Positions 17,926-28,863 of a stretch of 64,000 nucleotides of DNA are shown one piece after another (positions within the stretch are counted from its first letter, which is position 1; each line of letters starts with the position of its first letter). Position numbers and translations under genes: made by a program. Where the stretch lies: contig NZ_MAMP01000022.1 in assembly GCF_001750285.1 (NCBI RefSeq), positions 186,001-250,000 on the forward strand, given 5' to 3'. The stretch comes from Domibacillus iocasae. Its GTDB lineage: Bacteria > Bacillota > Bacilli > Bacillales > Domibacillaceae. The notes beneath the pieces are model-generated. The model saw only the letters and a program-made list of their open reading frames with translations. It ran no database searches and was not told where the DNA came from.

Positions 17926-18224
17926 TGTCCAGCTCCAGACACCATCAGTTCGAGGGTTCACAGGATGTGATGTGAGTCACAAAAGCGTTACAGCAGGAAG
18001 CTGCGTTCTTGGGCCTGCAAGATGTAGGTCACAAAAGCGTTGCGGCATGATGCCGCGTTCTTGGGCCTACAGGATGTAGGTCACAAAAGCGTTGTGGCAC
18101 GATGCCACGTTCTTAGCTTTTGTTCCATCTACCCAATCCAGCCAATCACTTCTGGAGGCAAAAAGCGCCTCCGCCATTGTTCATCTTATTTGCCTTCGAT
18201 AATCGGACGCCTTGCGCTTTTCTA
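17926..18224. repeat. Dispersed structured repeat, copy 1, with three tandem 52-base units
   Basis: Begins GTCCAGCTCCAG and ends CTTGCGCTTTTCTA; the same ends and internal order occur at 39358-39527. Copy 1 carries three consecutive 52-base units (17969-18020, 18021-18072, 18073-18124) where copy 2 has one. Each unit has a short hairpin (17990-18004, 18042-18056, 18094-18108) whose stem bases change in a pairwise manner. A second hairpin, GGAGGC/GCCTCC (18154-18172), is shared by both copies. No credible gene lies inside. It resembles short dispersed repeats known from Bacillaceae genomes. Confidence 0.75.
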
Positions 18225-18281
18225 TGGAAAAAAGAATGTGAAAAAGATAGTATTAAAAGAAAAGAGAAACGGGGAGATTAA

Positions 18282-19088
18282 ATGGGGAACTTACAAGGGA
18301 AACGGATCGCAATTACTGGCTCACGCAAAATGATGGAAATGAGCATGATGGTGCAAAAAAAGGGCGGCACCGCATTTGAGCGCCCGCTTCAAGAAACGAT
18401 TAAATGCACGCCAGAGGACATGAAAGCGTCAATTGAAGATGTCATTGCAAATGGAACGGACTGGAGTGTCTTCACAACTGGAATTGGTACATCAGCTGTT
18501 TTTGAAGCGGCCAATGCACTTGGCTTAACGGAACCGTTTCAAAAAGCGATAGCGGCCTCCCGGATTGCTACACGAGGCTATAAAACGGTACAGGAGTTGA
18601 AAAAATATGGCTTAACACCAGAAGCAGAAGACGGTGATGGGACCAATGCCGGCCTGTTGAGTGCCCTCGAACAAGTGGATTTACGTGAACGTCGCGTTTT
18701 CTTGCAGCTTCACGGTGAACCGGTGCCGGCACTCGAGCAGGGATTTGCAAAAAAAGGGGCTGATTTATTATACGTTTTGCCATATAAAACGACTGTCCCG
18801 CAGCCGGAGATTGTTACAAAACTTGTAAATGAAGTAATTGATGGAGACATCGATGCAGTATTATTTACGGCTACCCCACAAGTGCGCGTGTTGTTTCAGG
18901 AGGCAAAAGAAAACGGACTTGCCCAACAGCTGGCTGAAGCATTTAATGTGAGAGCAGCCGCTGGTTCTGTCGGCAAAGTCACGACTGGAACGTTAAACGA
19001 ATATGGTGTCAACCGTGTGATTGCACCCGAGTATGAGCGAATGGGCGCATTGGTTGTTGCAGTTGATGAATTTTTCAAAGCTGACTGA
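18282..19088 (+). CDS. Uroporphyrinogen-III synthase-like protein (HemD family)
   Basis: A 268-residue protein with the two-lobed HemD-type fold as judged from sequence: MGNLQGKRIAITGSRK at the start, SVFTTGIGTSAVFEAANALG in lobe 1, then AVLFTATPQVRVLFQEAKENG and AAAGSVGKVTTGTLNEYGV in lobe 2. The family closes hydroxymethylbilane to uroporphyrinogen III. No other heme gene is nearby, so it may be a stand-alone paralogue instead of the heme-pathway enzyme; several Bacilli carry such extra copies. ATG 18282 follows GGGGAG. A monocistronic unit downstream of the repeat. Confidence 0.72.
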   Translation: MGNLQGKRIAITGSRKMMEMSMMVQKKGGTAFERPLQETIKCTPEDMKASIEDVIANGTDWSVFTTGIGTSAVFEAANALGLTEPFQKAIAASRIATRGYKTVQELKKYGLTPEAEDGDGTNAGLLSALEQVDLRERRVFLQLHGEPVPALEQGFAKKGADLLYVLPYKTTVPQPEIVTKLVNEVIDGDIDAVLFTATPQVRVLFQEAKENGLAQQLAEAFNVRAAAGSVGKVTTGTLNEYGVNRVIAPEYERMGALVVAVDEFFKAD

Positions 19089-19170
19089 ATATTCAGGGAA
19101 CAAATGTTTCTTTTTAGGCGTCATTGTGATATGATACAATGAATAAAGCGTTTTTGAAGGAGACAAAAAT

Positions 19171-19782
19171 TTGTACGAGTATATAAAAGGGATTATTTCA
19201 TTCATTGGACCGGAATACATTGTGATCGAAAACAATGGCATTGGCTACCGGGTACTGACACCAAATCCATTTGCTTTTTCAAAACATGAACAGGAACAAA
19301 AAAAAGTTTATTTGTACCAGCATGTCCGCGAAGATGCACATTTGTTATTTGGATTTGCCACAGCAGAAGAAAAAAGGTTGTTTGAGAAGCTGATCAGTGT
19401 ATCCGGCATCGGGCCAAAAGGAGCACTCGCCGTACTTGCATCCGGGGCACCTTCACACGTGGTTCATGCGATTGAGCGCGAAGATGAACCGTATTTAATT
19501 AAGTTTCCAGGCATCGGCAAAAAAACGGCAAGACAAATGATTCTGGATTTAAAAGGAAAACTGGATCATGTCGTGTCTGATTCTTTAACAGGCCTATTTG
19601 TTCAAGAGGAGGGAGAACCGGCGTCATCAGCTAATGCAGCACTTGATGAAGCCTTGCTGGCACTTGAAGCGCTCGGTTACTCACCACGTGAAATCAAGCG
19701 TATATCCGGGCGTTTAGAGAAGGAAGAAACGATGTCAACCGATGAATACATTCGAAAAGGGCTGCAGCTGCTGCTTGGATAA
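19171..19782 (+). CDS. ruvA: Holliday junction branch migration protein RuvA
   Basis: A 203-residue DNA-binding subunit of the RuvAB complex. It has the N-terminal OB fold ([28 protein letters not shown]), two helix-hairpin-helix motifs ([17 protein letters not shown] and [18 protein letters not shown]) and the small C-terminal domain that contacts RuvB ([15 protein letters not shown]). TTG 19171 is the start, behind GAAGGAGA. It is 14 bases upstream of ruvB. Confidence 0.96.
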   Translation: MYEYIKGIISFIGPEYIVIENNGIGYRVLTPNPFAFSKHEQEQKKVYLYQHVREDAHLLFGFATAEEKRLFEKLISVSGIGPKGALAVLASGAPSHVVHAIEREDEPYLIKFPGIGKKTARQMILDLKGKLDHVVSDSLTGLFVQEEGEPASSANAALDEALLALEALGYSPREIKRISGRLEKEETMSTDEYIRKGLQLLLG

Positions 19783-19796
19783 AGGGAGGGACTGTA

Positions 19797-20801
19797 TTGG
19801 ACGAGACTCGTGTACTATCAGGCGGCGCCGGGGCAGAAGAGCGATTTGAAGAACAGTCGCTCCGTCCGCAAACATTAAATCAATATATTGGGCAAGACCA
19901 GGTAAAACAAAATTTGTCTATTTTTATTGAAGCGGCATTAAAACGGGAAGAATCACTCGACCATGTGCTTTTATACGGACCACCCGGACTTGGGAAAACG
20001 ACGATGGCCGCTGTCATTGCAAATGAAATGAGCGCGGGCTTTCGAACAACATCAGGTCCTGCTATTGAGCGGCCTGGTGATTTGGCTGCTGTGCTAACGG
20101 CATTGGCACCGGGAGATGTATTGTTTATTGATGAAATTCATCGTCTGCCGCGTTCCATTGAAGAAGTGCTGTATCCAGCGATGGAAGATTTTTGCCTCGA
20201 TATTGTCATTGGAAAAGGTCCGGAAGCGCGCTCTGTCCGTCTGGATTTGCCGCCCTTTACACTGATCGGTGCTACGACCCGGGCCGGAGCGTTGTCTGCC
20301 CCGCTTCGTGATCGTTTTGGCGTTCATTCCCGTTTGGAGTACTACACAACCGATCAATTGAAAGAAGTCGTCCTGCGAACAGCAGATATATTCGGCACGG
20401 CGATTGACAGGGATGGGGCGGAAGAGTTGGCACGGCGATCGCGTGGAACACCCCGTATTGCCAACCGTTTATTAAAGCGCGTGCGTGATTATGCAGAAGT
20501 TCGCGGGGAAGGGCACATTACCCTTCAAAAAGCGAATGAAGCGCTGGAACTCTTGCAAGTAGACCGTCTGGGTCTTGATCATATTGATCATAAACTTTTG
20601 ACAACGATTTTAGGGCGGTTTAAAGGCGGCCCGGTTGGCCTGGATACACTTGCGGCGAGTATCGGCGAAGAATCAACAACGATTGAAGATGTGTACGAGC
20701 CGTATTTATTGCAAATCGGTTTCCTGCAGCGCACACCGCGTGGCAGAATAGCATTGCCGGGGGCGTATGAACATTTTCACATGGAGGTACCATCGCCATG
20801 A
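19797..20801 (+). CDS. ruvB: Holliday junction branch migration ATPase RuvB
   Basis: A 334-residue AAA+ motor that drives branch migration. Walker A is [11 protein letters not shown], Walker B is [11 protein letters not shown], and the arginine finger region and winged-helix C-terminus ([20 protein letters not shown]) follow. TTG 19797 lies eight bases after AAAGGGAGGG. The stop codon overlaps the next ORF (ATGA). Confidence 0.97.
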   Translation: MDETRVLSGGAGAEERFEEQSLRPQTLNQYIGQDQVKQNLSIFIEAALKREESLDHVLLYGPPGLGKTTMAAVIANEMSAGFRTTSGPAIERPGDLAAVLTALAPGDVLFIDEIHRLPRSIEEVLYPAMEDFCLDIVIGKGPEARSVRLDLPPFTLIGATTRAGALSAPLRDRFGVHSRLEYYTTDQLKEVVLRTADIFGTAIDRDGAEELARRSRGTPRIANRLLKRVRDYAEVRGEGHITLQKANEALELLQVDRLGLDHIDHKLLTTILGRFKGGPVGLDTLAASIGEESTTIEDVYEPYLLQIGFLQRTPRGRIALPGAYEHFHMEVPSP

Positions 20802-21004
20802 CGGGATTCGGCAAAGTGCTCATGCTTGCGGGTATTGTTTTATTTGTGCTCGGTGTATTGCTGCAATTTACAAAGCTCGGCCGGCTGCCGGGTGATATTG
20901 TCATTAAAAAAGAAAACGCGACATTTTATTTTCCGATTGTGACATCGATCGTGGCAAGCATTGTGCTGTCACTTATTTTTTATGTGATCGGAAAATGGAG
21001 ATAG
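20798..21004 (+). CDS. DUF2905 family small membrane protein
   Basis: A 68-residue protein with two hydrophobic segments (about 5-23 and 43-64) separated by [21 protein letters not shown], the conserved loop of DUF2905. The function is unknown. It overlaps ruvB by four bases and lies 16 bases before queA, so it is certainly transcribed with them. Genes of this family are often found next to ruvB in Firmicutes. Confidence 0.85.
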   Translation: MTGFGKVLMLAGIVLFVLGVLLQFTKLGRLPGDIVIKKENATFYFPIVTSIVASIVLSLIFYVIGKWR

Positions 21005-21020
21005 ACTAGAGGTGTAATGG

Positions 21021-23205
<2,185 letters not shown>

Positions 23206-23241
23206 CGTTGTTCTGTTTTTGGAAAGGAGTGAAGAATAAGA

Positions 23242-23511
23242 ATGGAAGCTTTAGCACAATTTCTCCCTTTAATCGTTATGTTCGCGCTTTTTTATTTTCT
23301 GTTGATTCGTCCACAGCGAAAGCGTCAGCGTACGGTAGTGGAAATGCAAAATAATTTGCAAAAAGGCGACAAAATCGTCACGATCGGCGGTCTTCATGGC
23401 ATGATTGAATCATCCGATGAAACAACGATCACGATTATTGTCGGCGATGGTACACGTCTGACGTTTGACCGCTCAGCAGTACGCGACGTTGTCGATAAAG
23501 GTAAAGTGTAA
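23242..23511 (+). CDS. yajC: Preprotein translocase subunit YajC
   Basis: An 89-residue membrane protein with one N-terminal transmembrane segment (residues about 5-22) followed by the family motif LIRPQRKRQRTVVEMQNNLQ and a small SH3-like cytoplasmic domain (GDKIVTIGGLHGMIES). It associates with SecDF. ATG 23242 has GGAGTGAAG upstream. Last gene of the ruvAB-queA-tgt-yajC unit. Confidence 0.94.
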   Translation: MEALAQFLPLIVMFALFYFLLIRPQRKRQRTVVEMQNNLQKGDKIVTIGGLHGMIESSDETTITIIVGDGTRLTFDRSAVRDVVDKGKV

Positions 23512-23513
23512 GA

Positions 23514-23546
23514 AAAAAAGCCCGGAGCTCTTTTCCGGGCTTTTTA
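23514..23546. terminator. Bidirectional terminator between yajC and spoVB
   Basis: AAAAAAGCCCGGA...TCCGGGCTTTTT, flanked by A and T runs. It overlaps the stop codon of the leftward spoVB gene. Confidence 0.85.
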
Positions 23547-25058
23547 CGTGCGCCAAAATAAAACCGTGGTGATATCCTCCTTTTTAAAAATACCGAGAAC
23601 CACAGCGCCAAAAAAGTAGACGAGCAAGCAGCCAATTATGCCTCCACCTAGATAAAGAAACGTATTGTCTGTTAAAAAGGGCAAAAAAGCTTTTGTCCCT
23701 AAATAAGTAAAAGCAAGCAGTAGCGCAATTTTTGCATAAAGACCGTATTGAAGAGGAAATGGGACCGATTTCAGCATGGACGCTGTATGAAGAAGAGTGA
23801 CAAGTACGATGCTTGCTGCTATGGCAATGGCAGTGCCGCGAATACCGAACGATGCCTGGCTGGATAAAAGAAAAATGATCAAGAGCTTCACTGCTGCTCC
23901 ATAAAGACTATTCAGCATAGCCGCGCGGGATAAATTCAGCGCCTGTAAAACAGCCTGCAGCGGTCCTTGGCAATAGTATAAAAGGAAGAATGGCGCCATG
24001 AGCTGAATTAAGTCGGCTCCTTTTTTTGTATGATACATCACGAGCATCAAAGGCTCGGAAAATAAAAATAGGACAACCACGGAAAATCCACCTGAAAACA
24101 AGCAAAAGCGAATGGATTCATTGACACGCCAGGCAATGCTGCTAAACTGTTTTTTGCTGAATGATTCGCTAATATCAGGAACAAGGGACGACGAGAGCGC
24201 CACTGTTAAAAAGGAAGGCAAAAACATAAGCGGCAGTGCATATCCGGTTAATACCCCATATTCTTTCATTGCCGCACTCGAAGCGAGCCCTGCGATGGCT
24301 AAACTTTTAACGACGACAATCGGCTCAAGAAACCAGGCGCCCGAACCAATCAGCCGGCTGCCGACAGCTGGGAGAGCCGTTTCCGCCATTTCCCCGAAAA
24401 GAGGACGGCTTGTCCTTCTGCCAGGCCACTTGCGGACTTTTCGCCATTCTAAACGAAACGCTGCAAGAAGGTAAAGCAGCGACACGAGTTCACCAGCGGA
24501 AGCAGCCGCCATTGCACCGGCCGCCGCATATTCAATTCCATATGGCAGCAGCATTCGTCCAGCTGCGATGATCAGCCCGATTCTCACAATCTGTTCAATA
24601 AGCTGTGAAAGTGCTGCCGGCTTCATATTCATTTTTCCGTGGAAATACCCACGGATAATGGAAGAAACGGCAATAATGGGCACAGAAGGAGCAATCGCAT
24701 AAAGCGGTAAAACGGCTCGTTTGTCATGAAAAAGACTTTCCGCCAGATAAGGAGCGAGCAAGCAAAATACGGGCGTTAAAACAGTAGCTAAAGAAACGGT
24801 AATAAAAAGAGACGTATACAAAATATGCTTCCGCTGTGCATCATTTTCCGCTGCAGCAACACTTCGGGTGACGGCGACCGGCAAACCGAACTGAACAGCT
24901 GTCACAGTTAAAATAAACGCCGGGAAAACGGCCATGTATAAGCCGACGCCTTCTTCACCAATTAACCGGGCAATGACCATTCGGTTCACAAAACCAAGAA
25001 TTTTCACAAGGAAAATGGCGCCCGCCAGCCACATCGTCCCTTTTATAAATGATGACAA
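23544..25058 (-). CDS. spoVB: Stage V sporulation protein B, MOP-family lipid flippase
   Basis: A 504-residue polytopic membrane protein (about 14 hydrophobic segments) of the MurJ/MATE-like exporter superfamily. Stretches such as ILGFVNRMVIARLIGEEGVG, SSIIRGYFHGKMNM and PYGIEYAAAGAMAA match B. subtilis SpoVB, which is needed for spore cortex synthesis. The frame continues to 25124, but TTG 25058, preceded by AAAAGGCGGTGG, gives the family N-terminus. SpoVB-like transporters include several paralogues, but similarity and the place between yajC and comN both favour SpoVB. Confidence 0.88.
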   Translation of the reverse strand: MSSFIKGTMWLAGAIFLVKILGFVNRMVIARLIGEEGVGLYMAVFPAFILTVTAVQFGLPVAVTRSVAAAENDAQRKHILYTSLFITVSLATVLTPVFCLLAPYLAESLFHDKRAVLPLYAIAPSVPIIAVSSIIRGYFHGKMNMKPAALSQLIEQIVRIGLIIAAGRMLLPYGIEYAAAGAMAAASAGELVSLLYLLAAFRLEWRKVRKWPGRRTSRPLFGEMAETALPAVGSRLIGSGAWFLEPIVVVKSLAIAGLASSAAMKEYGVLTGYALPLMFLPSFLTVALSSSLVPDISESFSKKQFSSIAWRVNESIRFCLFSGGFSVVVLFLFSEPLMLVMYHTKKGADLIQLMAPFFLLYYCQGPLQAVLQALNLSRAAMLNSLYGAAVKLLIIFLLSSQASFGIRGTAIAIAASIVLVTLLHTASMLKSVPFPLQYGLYAKIALLLAFTYLGTKAFLPFLTDNTFLYLGGGIIGCLLVYFFGAVVLGIFKKEDITTVLFWRT

Positions 25059-25152
25059 TCTGCCACCGCCTTTTCCGAAAAAGTAATTGTGAAGAAAATA
25101 TTGTATAATGAGATATATGTGCAAACATGGACGAGCATGACAGGGGGCATTT

Positions 25153-25470
25153 ATGATGGGAGAGCATCCATACGATGTGTATTATAACAAGCTGCTGCCG
25201 GCATTGATCAGCAAAGTAGAAGAATTCCGGCTGCTTAATTACGAAACGGCAGAAACCAAGACGCTATGGCGTTACCTGCTGAACAAAAAGTGGAAAAAAA
25301 TCGATGAAGAGCGGCCTCTCTCACGTTTGGTCGGGGATATTTTATCCGTCAAACCGGGCGAGTATATGAATTATATGCAGATCGCAGCATTCAAGACACC
25401 GGAATGGGGAGAACCTTTATCCGATCAAGATATGGCTTTTTTATTTGATCCTCGTAAAGACCGTGAGTAA
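25153..25470 (+). CDS. comN: Post-transcriptional regulator ComN
   Basis: A 105-residue cytosolic protein of the family typified by B. subtilis ComN (YrzD), which is reported to influence comE mRNA and to localise with DivIVA. The sequence YNKLLPALISKVEEFRLLNY and KPGEYMNYMQIAAFKTPEW are the family blocks. ATG 25153 (or 25156) follows GGGGG. It lies between spoVB and secDF as in B. subtilis. A TATAAT at 25104-25109 may be its -10. Confidence 0.82.
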   Translation: MMGEHPYDVYYNKLLPALISKVEEFRLLNYETAETKTLWRYLLNKKWKKIDEERPLSRLVGDILSVKPGEYMNYMQIAAFKTPEWGEPLSDQDMAFLFDPRKDRE

Positions 25471-25471
25471 A

Positions 25472-25500
25472 TTGACAGTCTGTTTTTTCTCATTCATAAT
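25472..25500 (+). promoter_or_regulatory. Promoter upstream of secDF
   Basis: TTGACA at 25472-25477, 17-base spacer, CATAAT at 25495-25500. The -35 begins two bases after the comN stop. Transcription would start near 25507. Confidence 0.7.
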
Positions 25501-25513
25501 GAAGATTGCTGAG

Positions 25514-25545
25514 GAATTTCGGTATTCGTTACCGGAATTTTTTTT
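25514..25545 (+). terminator. Terminator-like hairpin between comN and secDF
   Basis: AATTTCGGTA-TTCG-TTACCGGAATT stem with a stable TTCG loop and eight following T residues. It ends comN transcripts, but it also lies immediately downstream of the secDF promoter and could attenuate it. Confidence 0.75.
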
Positions 25546-25588
25546 ATCAACTTGTTTTTTTACATACAATAAGGAGTGGGAATGAAGA

Positions 25589-27850
25589 ATGGTAAAACGA
25601 AGCCGGATCGTTTCTTTTCTGCTGGTTGTACTCGTTTTATTCGGTGCAATGAGCGGTACGGCAAGCGATATCGTCAAAAATATTAAACTGGGTCTTGACT
25701 TGCAGGGCGGGTTTGAAGTGCTGTATGAAGTAGAGCCTGCAAAAGAAGGACAGAAAATAACAGAAAGTGTCGTAGCGGATACTGCTGAGGCACTTGATAA
25801 ACGGATCAATGCGCTTGGTGTCAGTGAACCGAGTATTCAGGTAGAAGAAGGAAACCGTATCCGTATTCAGCTTGCTGGTGTGGAAGACCAGGAGCAGGCG
25901 CGCAGCATGCTGTCAACGCAGGCAAATTTATCTTTCCGTGACGTAAATGACAACTTGATGATGGACGGAAGTGACCTTACAGAAGGTGGCGCTGAGCAGT
26001 CTTTTACAGAAAACGGGCAGCCGAACGTTGCCGTTAAATTAAAAGACAGTAACAAGTTTAAAGAAGTAACAGAAAAAATTGTGGCGATGGCGCCAAACAA
26101 TCAGCTTGTCATCTGGCTTGACTTTGAAGAAGGCGTCGATTCATTTGCGAAAGAAGCGCAAAAAGAAAACCCGAAATTCCTATCTGCACCAAACGTAGAT
26201 GAAGTTTTTAACACAACAGATGTAACGATTCAGGGCAGCTTCACGGTAGAAGAAGCACAGGAGCTGGCGGCTTTGTTAGATGCTGGGGCTCTGCCTGTCA
26301 AGTTGAATGAAATTTATTCAACATCCGTTGGTGCTCAATTTGGGGAAAAAGCATTAAATGAAACGGTGCTTGCCGGTATTGTCGGGATTGCACTAATCTT
26401 TTTATTTATGATTTTTTATTACCGTCTTCCGGGTATTATTGCAGTTGTCACATTGTCCGTTTTTCTTTACCTGACATTGCTCATATTTGATTTAATCAAT
26501 GCTGTTATGACACTGCCTGGTATAGCGGCCCTTATTTTGGGAGTCGGGATGGCAGTGGATGCAAATATTATTACTGCTGAAAGGATTCGAGAAGAAATTA
26601 AAATTGGCCGGCCAATTAAGTCTGCTTTTAAAACGGGGAGCAGCAACGCGTTTCTCACAGTAGTGGATGCGAACTTAACAACCCTTTTAGCGGGTGGCGT
26701 ATTATTTTATTTCGGAACAAGCTCCGTTAAAGGCTTTGCGACAACGCTTATTATCAGTATACTTGTCAGCTTTTTAACAGCTATTTGGGGAGCAAGGGTA
26801 TTAATGAGTCTCCTTGTGAAAAGCAATTGGCTCAATGATAAGCCCGGCTGGTTCGGCGTGAAAAAGTCAGCGATTCACCCGATCAGTGAAGGATATGACG
26901 CACTTGATCTGCCTACCAAATTTGATAAGCTTGATTTTGTAAAGCCGCACAAAAAATTGTTTGCCTTTTCCGCTGTTGCGATTATTGCTGGAATGATTGT
27001 TCTTGCTGTTTTCCGTTTAAACTTGGGTATTGATTTCTCAAGTGGTTCGCGGCTGGAGTTGTTGTCTGACGAACCATTAACAGAGCAGGCTGTCGAAGCG
27101 GAACTGGATCAGCTTGGATACGATGTAAATGTGACACTCGGCGGAGATAATCAGAATATGGCATCCGCCCGGTTTGATGAAGCGTTAACGCAGCAGGAAA
27201 TCGCGGAGGTAAAAACAGCGTTAAATGAAGCGTTTGGTACTGAGCCGAATATTAGTACGGTATCACCTGTTGTTGGAAAAGAATTGGCGAAGAACGCTGT
27301 AATGGCTTTGGCTGTTGCGGCAGTAGGGATTATTCTTTACGTGGCTTTCCGTTTTGAGCTTTATATGGGTGTTGCATCTGTATTGGCGCTGCTGCATGAT
27401 GTCTTTTTCATTATCGCCTTTTTCAGCTTGACGCGTCTTGAAGTGGACATTACCTTTATCGCCGCTGTCCTCACGATTGTCGGTTATTCCATAAATGACA
27501 CGATCGTAACATTCGACCGCATTCGTGAAAATATGGTGAAGAGTAAAAAAATTACGGCACCGGAACAGCTTGATGTTATTGTAAACAAAAGTATCCGCCA
27601 GACACTGGCACGTTCTATCAATACGGTATTAACCGTCGTAGTGGCCGTTATTGCCTTGATCGCTCTGGGAAGTTCTTCGATTTTAAACTTCTCGATCGCA
27701 CTTCTCGTCGGCCTGATTGGCGGCGCTTATTCTTCCATCTTTATCGCTTCCCAGCTATGGCTGATTTGGAAAAAGAAAGAGTTGAAGAAAAAAGGGAAAT
27801 TAATTACGTACAAGGAAAAAGCGGCAAACAAGGATGAATTACAAGTATAA
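25589..27850 (+). CDS. secDF: Fused protein translocase subunit SecDF
   Basis: A 753-residue RND-family membrane protein in which SecD and SecF are one chain, as in Bacillus. It uses the proton gradient to help pull secreted proteins across the membrane. The SecD half has LGLDLQGGFEVLYEV near the N-terminus, a large external loop, then GIVGIALIFLFMIFYYRLPGI and VGMAVDANIITAERIREE. The SecF half starts at about residue 450 with RLNLGIDFSSGSRLEL and has GYSINDTIVTFDRIREN. Twelve membrane segments are expected. ATG 25589 follows AAGGAGTGGG. Confidence 0.97.
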   Translation: MVKRSRIVSFLLVVLVLFGAMSGTASDIVKNIKLGLDLQGGFEVLYEVEPAKEGQKITESVVADTAEALDKRINALGVSEPSIQVEEGNRIRIQLAGVEDQEQARSMLSTQANLSFRDVNDNLMMDGSDLTEGGAEQSFTENGQPNVAVKLKDSNKFKEVTEKIVAMAPNNQLVIWLDFEEGVDSFAKEAQKENPKFLSAPNVDEVFNTTDVTIQGSFTVEEAQELAALLDAGALPVKLNEIYSTSVGAQFGEKALNETVLAGIVGIALIFLFMIFYYRLPGIIAVVTLSVFLYLTLLIFDLINAVMTLPGIAALILGVGMAVDANIITAERIREEIKIGRPIKSAFKTGSSNAFLTVVDANLTTLLAGGVLFYFGTSSVKGFATTLIISILVSFLTAIWGARVLMSLLVKSNWLNDKPGWFGVKKSAIHPISEGYDALDLPTKFDKLDFVKPHKKLFAFSAVAIIAGMIVLAVFRLNLGIDFSSGSRLELLSDEPLTEQAVEAELDQLGYDVNVTLGGDNQNMASARFDEALTQQEIAEVKTALNEAFGTEPNISTVSPVVGKELAKNAVMALAVAAVGIILYVAFRFELYMGVASVLALLHDVFFIIAFFSLTRLEVDITFIAAVLTIVGYSINDTIVTFDRIRENMVKSKKITAPEQLDVIVNKSIRQTLARSINTVLTVVVAVIALIALGSSSILNFSIALLVGLIGGAYSSIFIASQLWLIWKKKELKKKGKLITYKEKAANKDELQV

Positions 27851-27856
27851 GCTGCT

Positions 27857-27909
27857 GAAAAAACCTGCAAACGAGCTCACACATTGGGAGAGGTTTGCAG
27901 GTTTTTTCT
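27857..27909. terminator. Bidirectional terminator between secDF and the response regulator gene
   Basis: AAAAAACCTGCAAAC...GTTTGCAGGTTTTTT stem flanked by A and T runs, fitting both convergent transcripts. Confidence 0.85.
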
Positions 27910-27919
27910 TTTGGATTTC

Positions 27920-28858
27920 TTAATGGGGCTGATTCATTTCTGTCCTTAGCCGTTTTGCTTCAAAAAAGAACATTTGAATAAATTTTTTCATATTCACCTT
28001 AATAGGGGTGGAAGAAGAATGCGGATTTTCCTGCAGGTCGATCATTTTTTGCCGGACTGTCATAAAGTCAAAAAATTTCGCTGCATAATACTCGAATTTG
28101 GGATTTGCATAGTCTGTCAGGCCGAGGGAAGCAAAGTGGGCAGTAGAATGAATGATAGCTCTGCGAACCCGCTGTTCAGATGCTCTTATTTCTCTGCTGA
28201 TGTCTTGTTCCGAAACAGAGAAACCAAGTCTTTTTCGAATCGTTTTTTCGAAAATGATTTTTAATGATGGAAAGTTTTGATCCGACGCTAATGCCTCCTC
28301 ATCTGAAAATAAAAAGTGAAGAATCTCAATTAGATCCTTTGCGCCGTTATGCCCGACAAGGCCAAGCTCAGACAAGAGATATTCCCCGATATCTGCCAGG
28401 CTATTTTCATTCTGTGCAGGATGCACCGCCGTATGATCAGCAGGCAGCAGACTGCTAAGAGAGGTTTTAATGGTTTGAATCGATTTTTCCAATTGAATCC
28501 GTTCCTTTACTTTTCGGATAACCGTGATCATCTCAATCCGGTTAATAGGCTTCATCACATAGTACTCCACCCCAAGAGCGTAAGCTTCACCGATCAGTTC
28601 CTTCGATTCTACTTGGGAAATCATAATGATTTTGCCCTGGTAATGCCCCATCAAATCACGAATGGTTTCAATGCCGTCCTTGATCGGCATAAGCAGATCA
28701 ATGAAAAGGATATCTATTTTTTGCATATTTAAAAAAGAACCGGTTAACTGCTCCCCATCCGACCGTTCACCAACAACTTCTCCCAAATCTTCATCTTCAA
28801 TGATTTTCGCCAAAATAGAGCGGATCGCTTCATCATCATCCACAATAAAAAAACGCAT
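27920..28858 (-). CDS. GlnL (YcbB)-family response regulator
   Basis: A 312-residue two-component regulator. The receiver domain (about 1-120) has the acidic pocket VDDDEA (residues 6-11), phosphoacceptor Asp54 in LFIDLLMP and the conserved Lys in YYVMKPINR. The C-terminal part (about 160-300) is the YcbB-type DNA-binding domain, with RKRLGFSVSEQDISREIRASEQRVRRAI. In B. subtilis this family (GlnL) controls glutamine use. ATG 28858 (MRFFIVDDD) follows AAAGG. The partner kinase gene ends five bases upstream; gltP, divergent from the pair, is the likely target. Confidence 0.85.
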   Translation of the reverse strand: MRFFIVDDDEAIRSILAKIIEDEDLGEVVGERSDGEQLTGSFLNMQKIDILFIDLLMPIKDGIETIRDLMGHYQGKIIMISQVESKELIGEAYALGVEYYVMKPINRIEMITVIRKVKERIQLEKSIQTIKTSLSSLLPADHTAVHPAQNENSLADIGEYLLSELGLVGHNGAKDLIEILHFLFSDEEALASDQNFPSLKIIFEKTIRKRLGFSVSEQDISREIRASEQRVRRAIIHSTAHFASLGLTDYANPKFEYYAAKFFDFMTVRQKMIDLQENPHSSSTPIKVNMKKFIQMFFFEAKRLRTEMNQPH

Positions 28859-28863
28859 AGCAA

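Noticed and set aside
17969-18124. Tandem repeats considered as a short CRISPR array
   Set aside because: The three units are contiguous 52-base copies with no unique spacers, and no cas genes are near.
18040-18333. Open frame of 97 codons before the HemD-like gene
   Set aside because: It is formed by the tandem repeat units and overlaps a well-supported gene start.
25125-25152. Longer spoVB start at 25124 overlapping the comN promoter region
   Set aside because: TTG 25058 has a ribosome binding site and gives the family N-terminus; the extension has neither.
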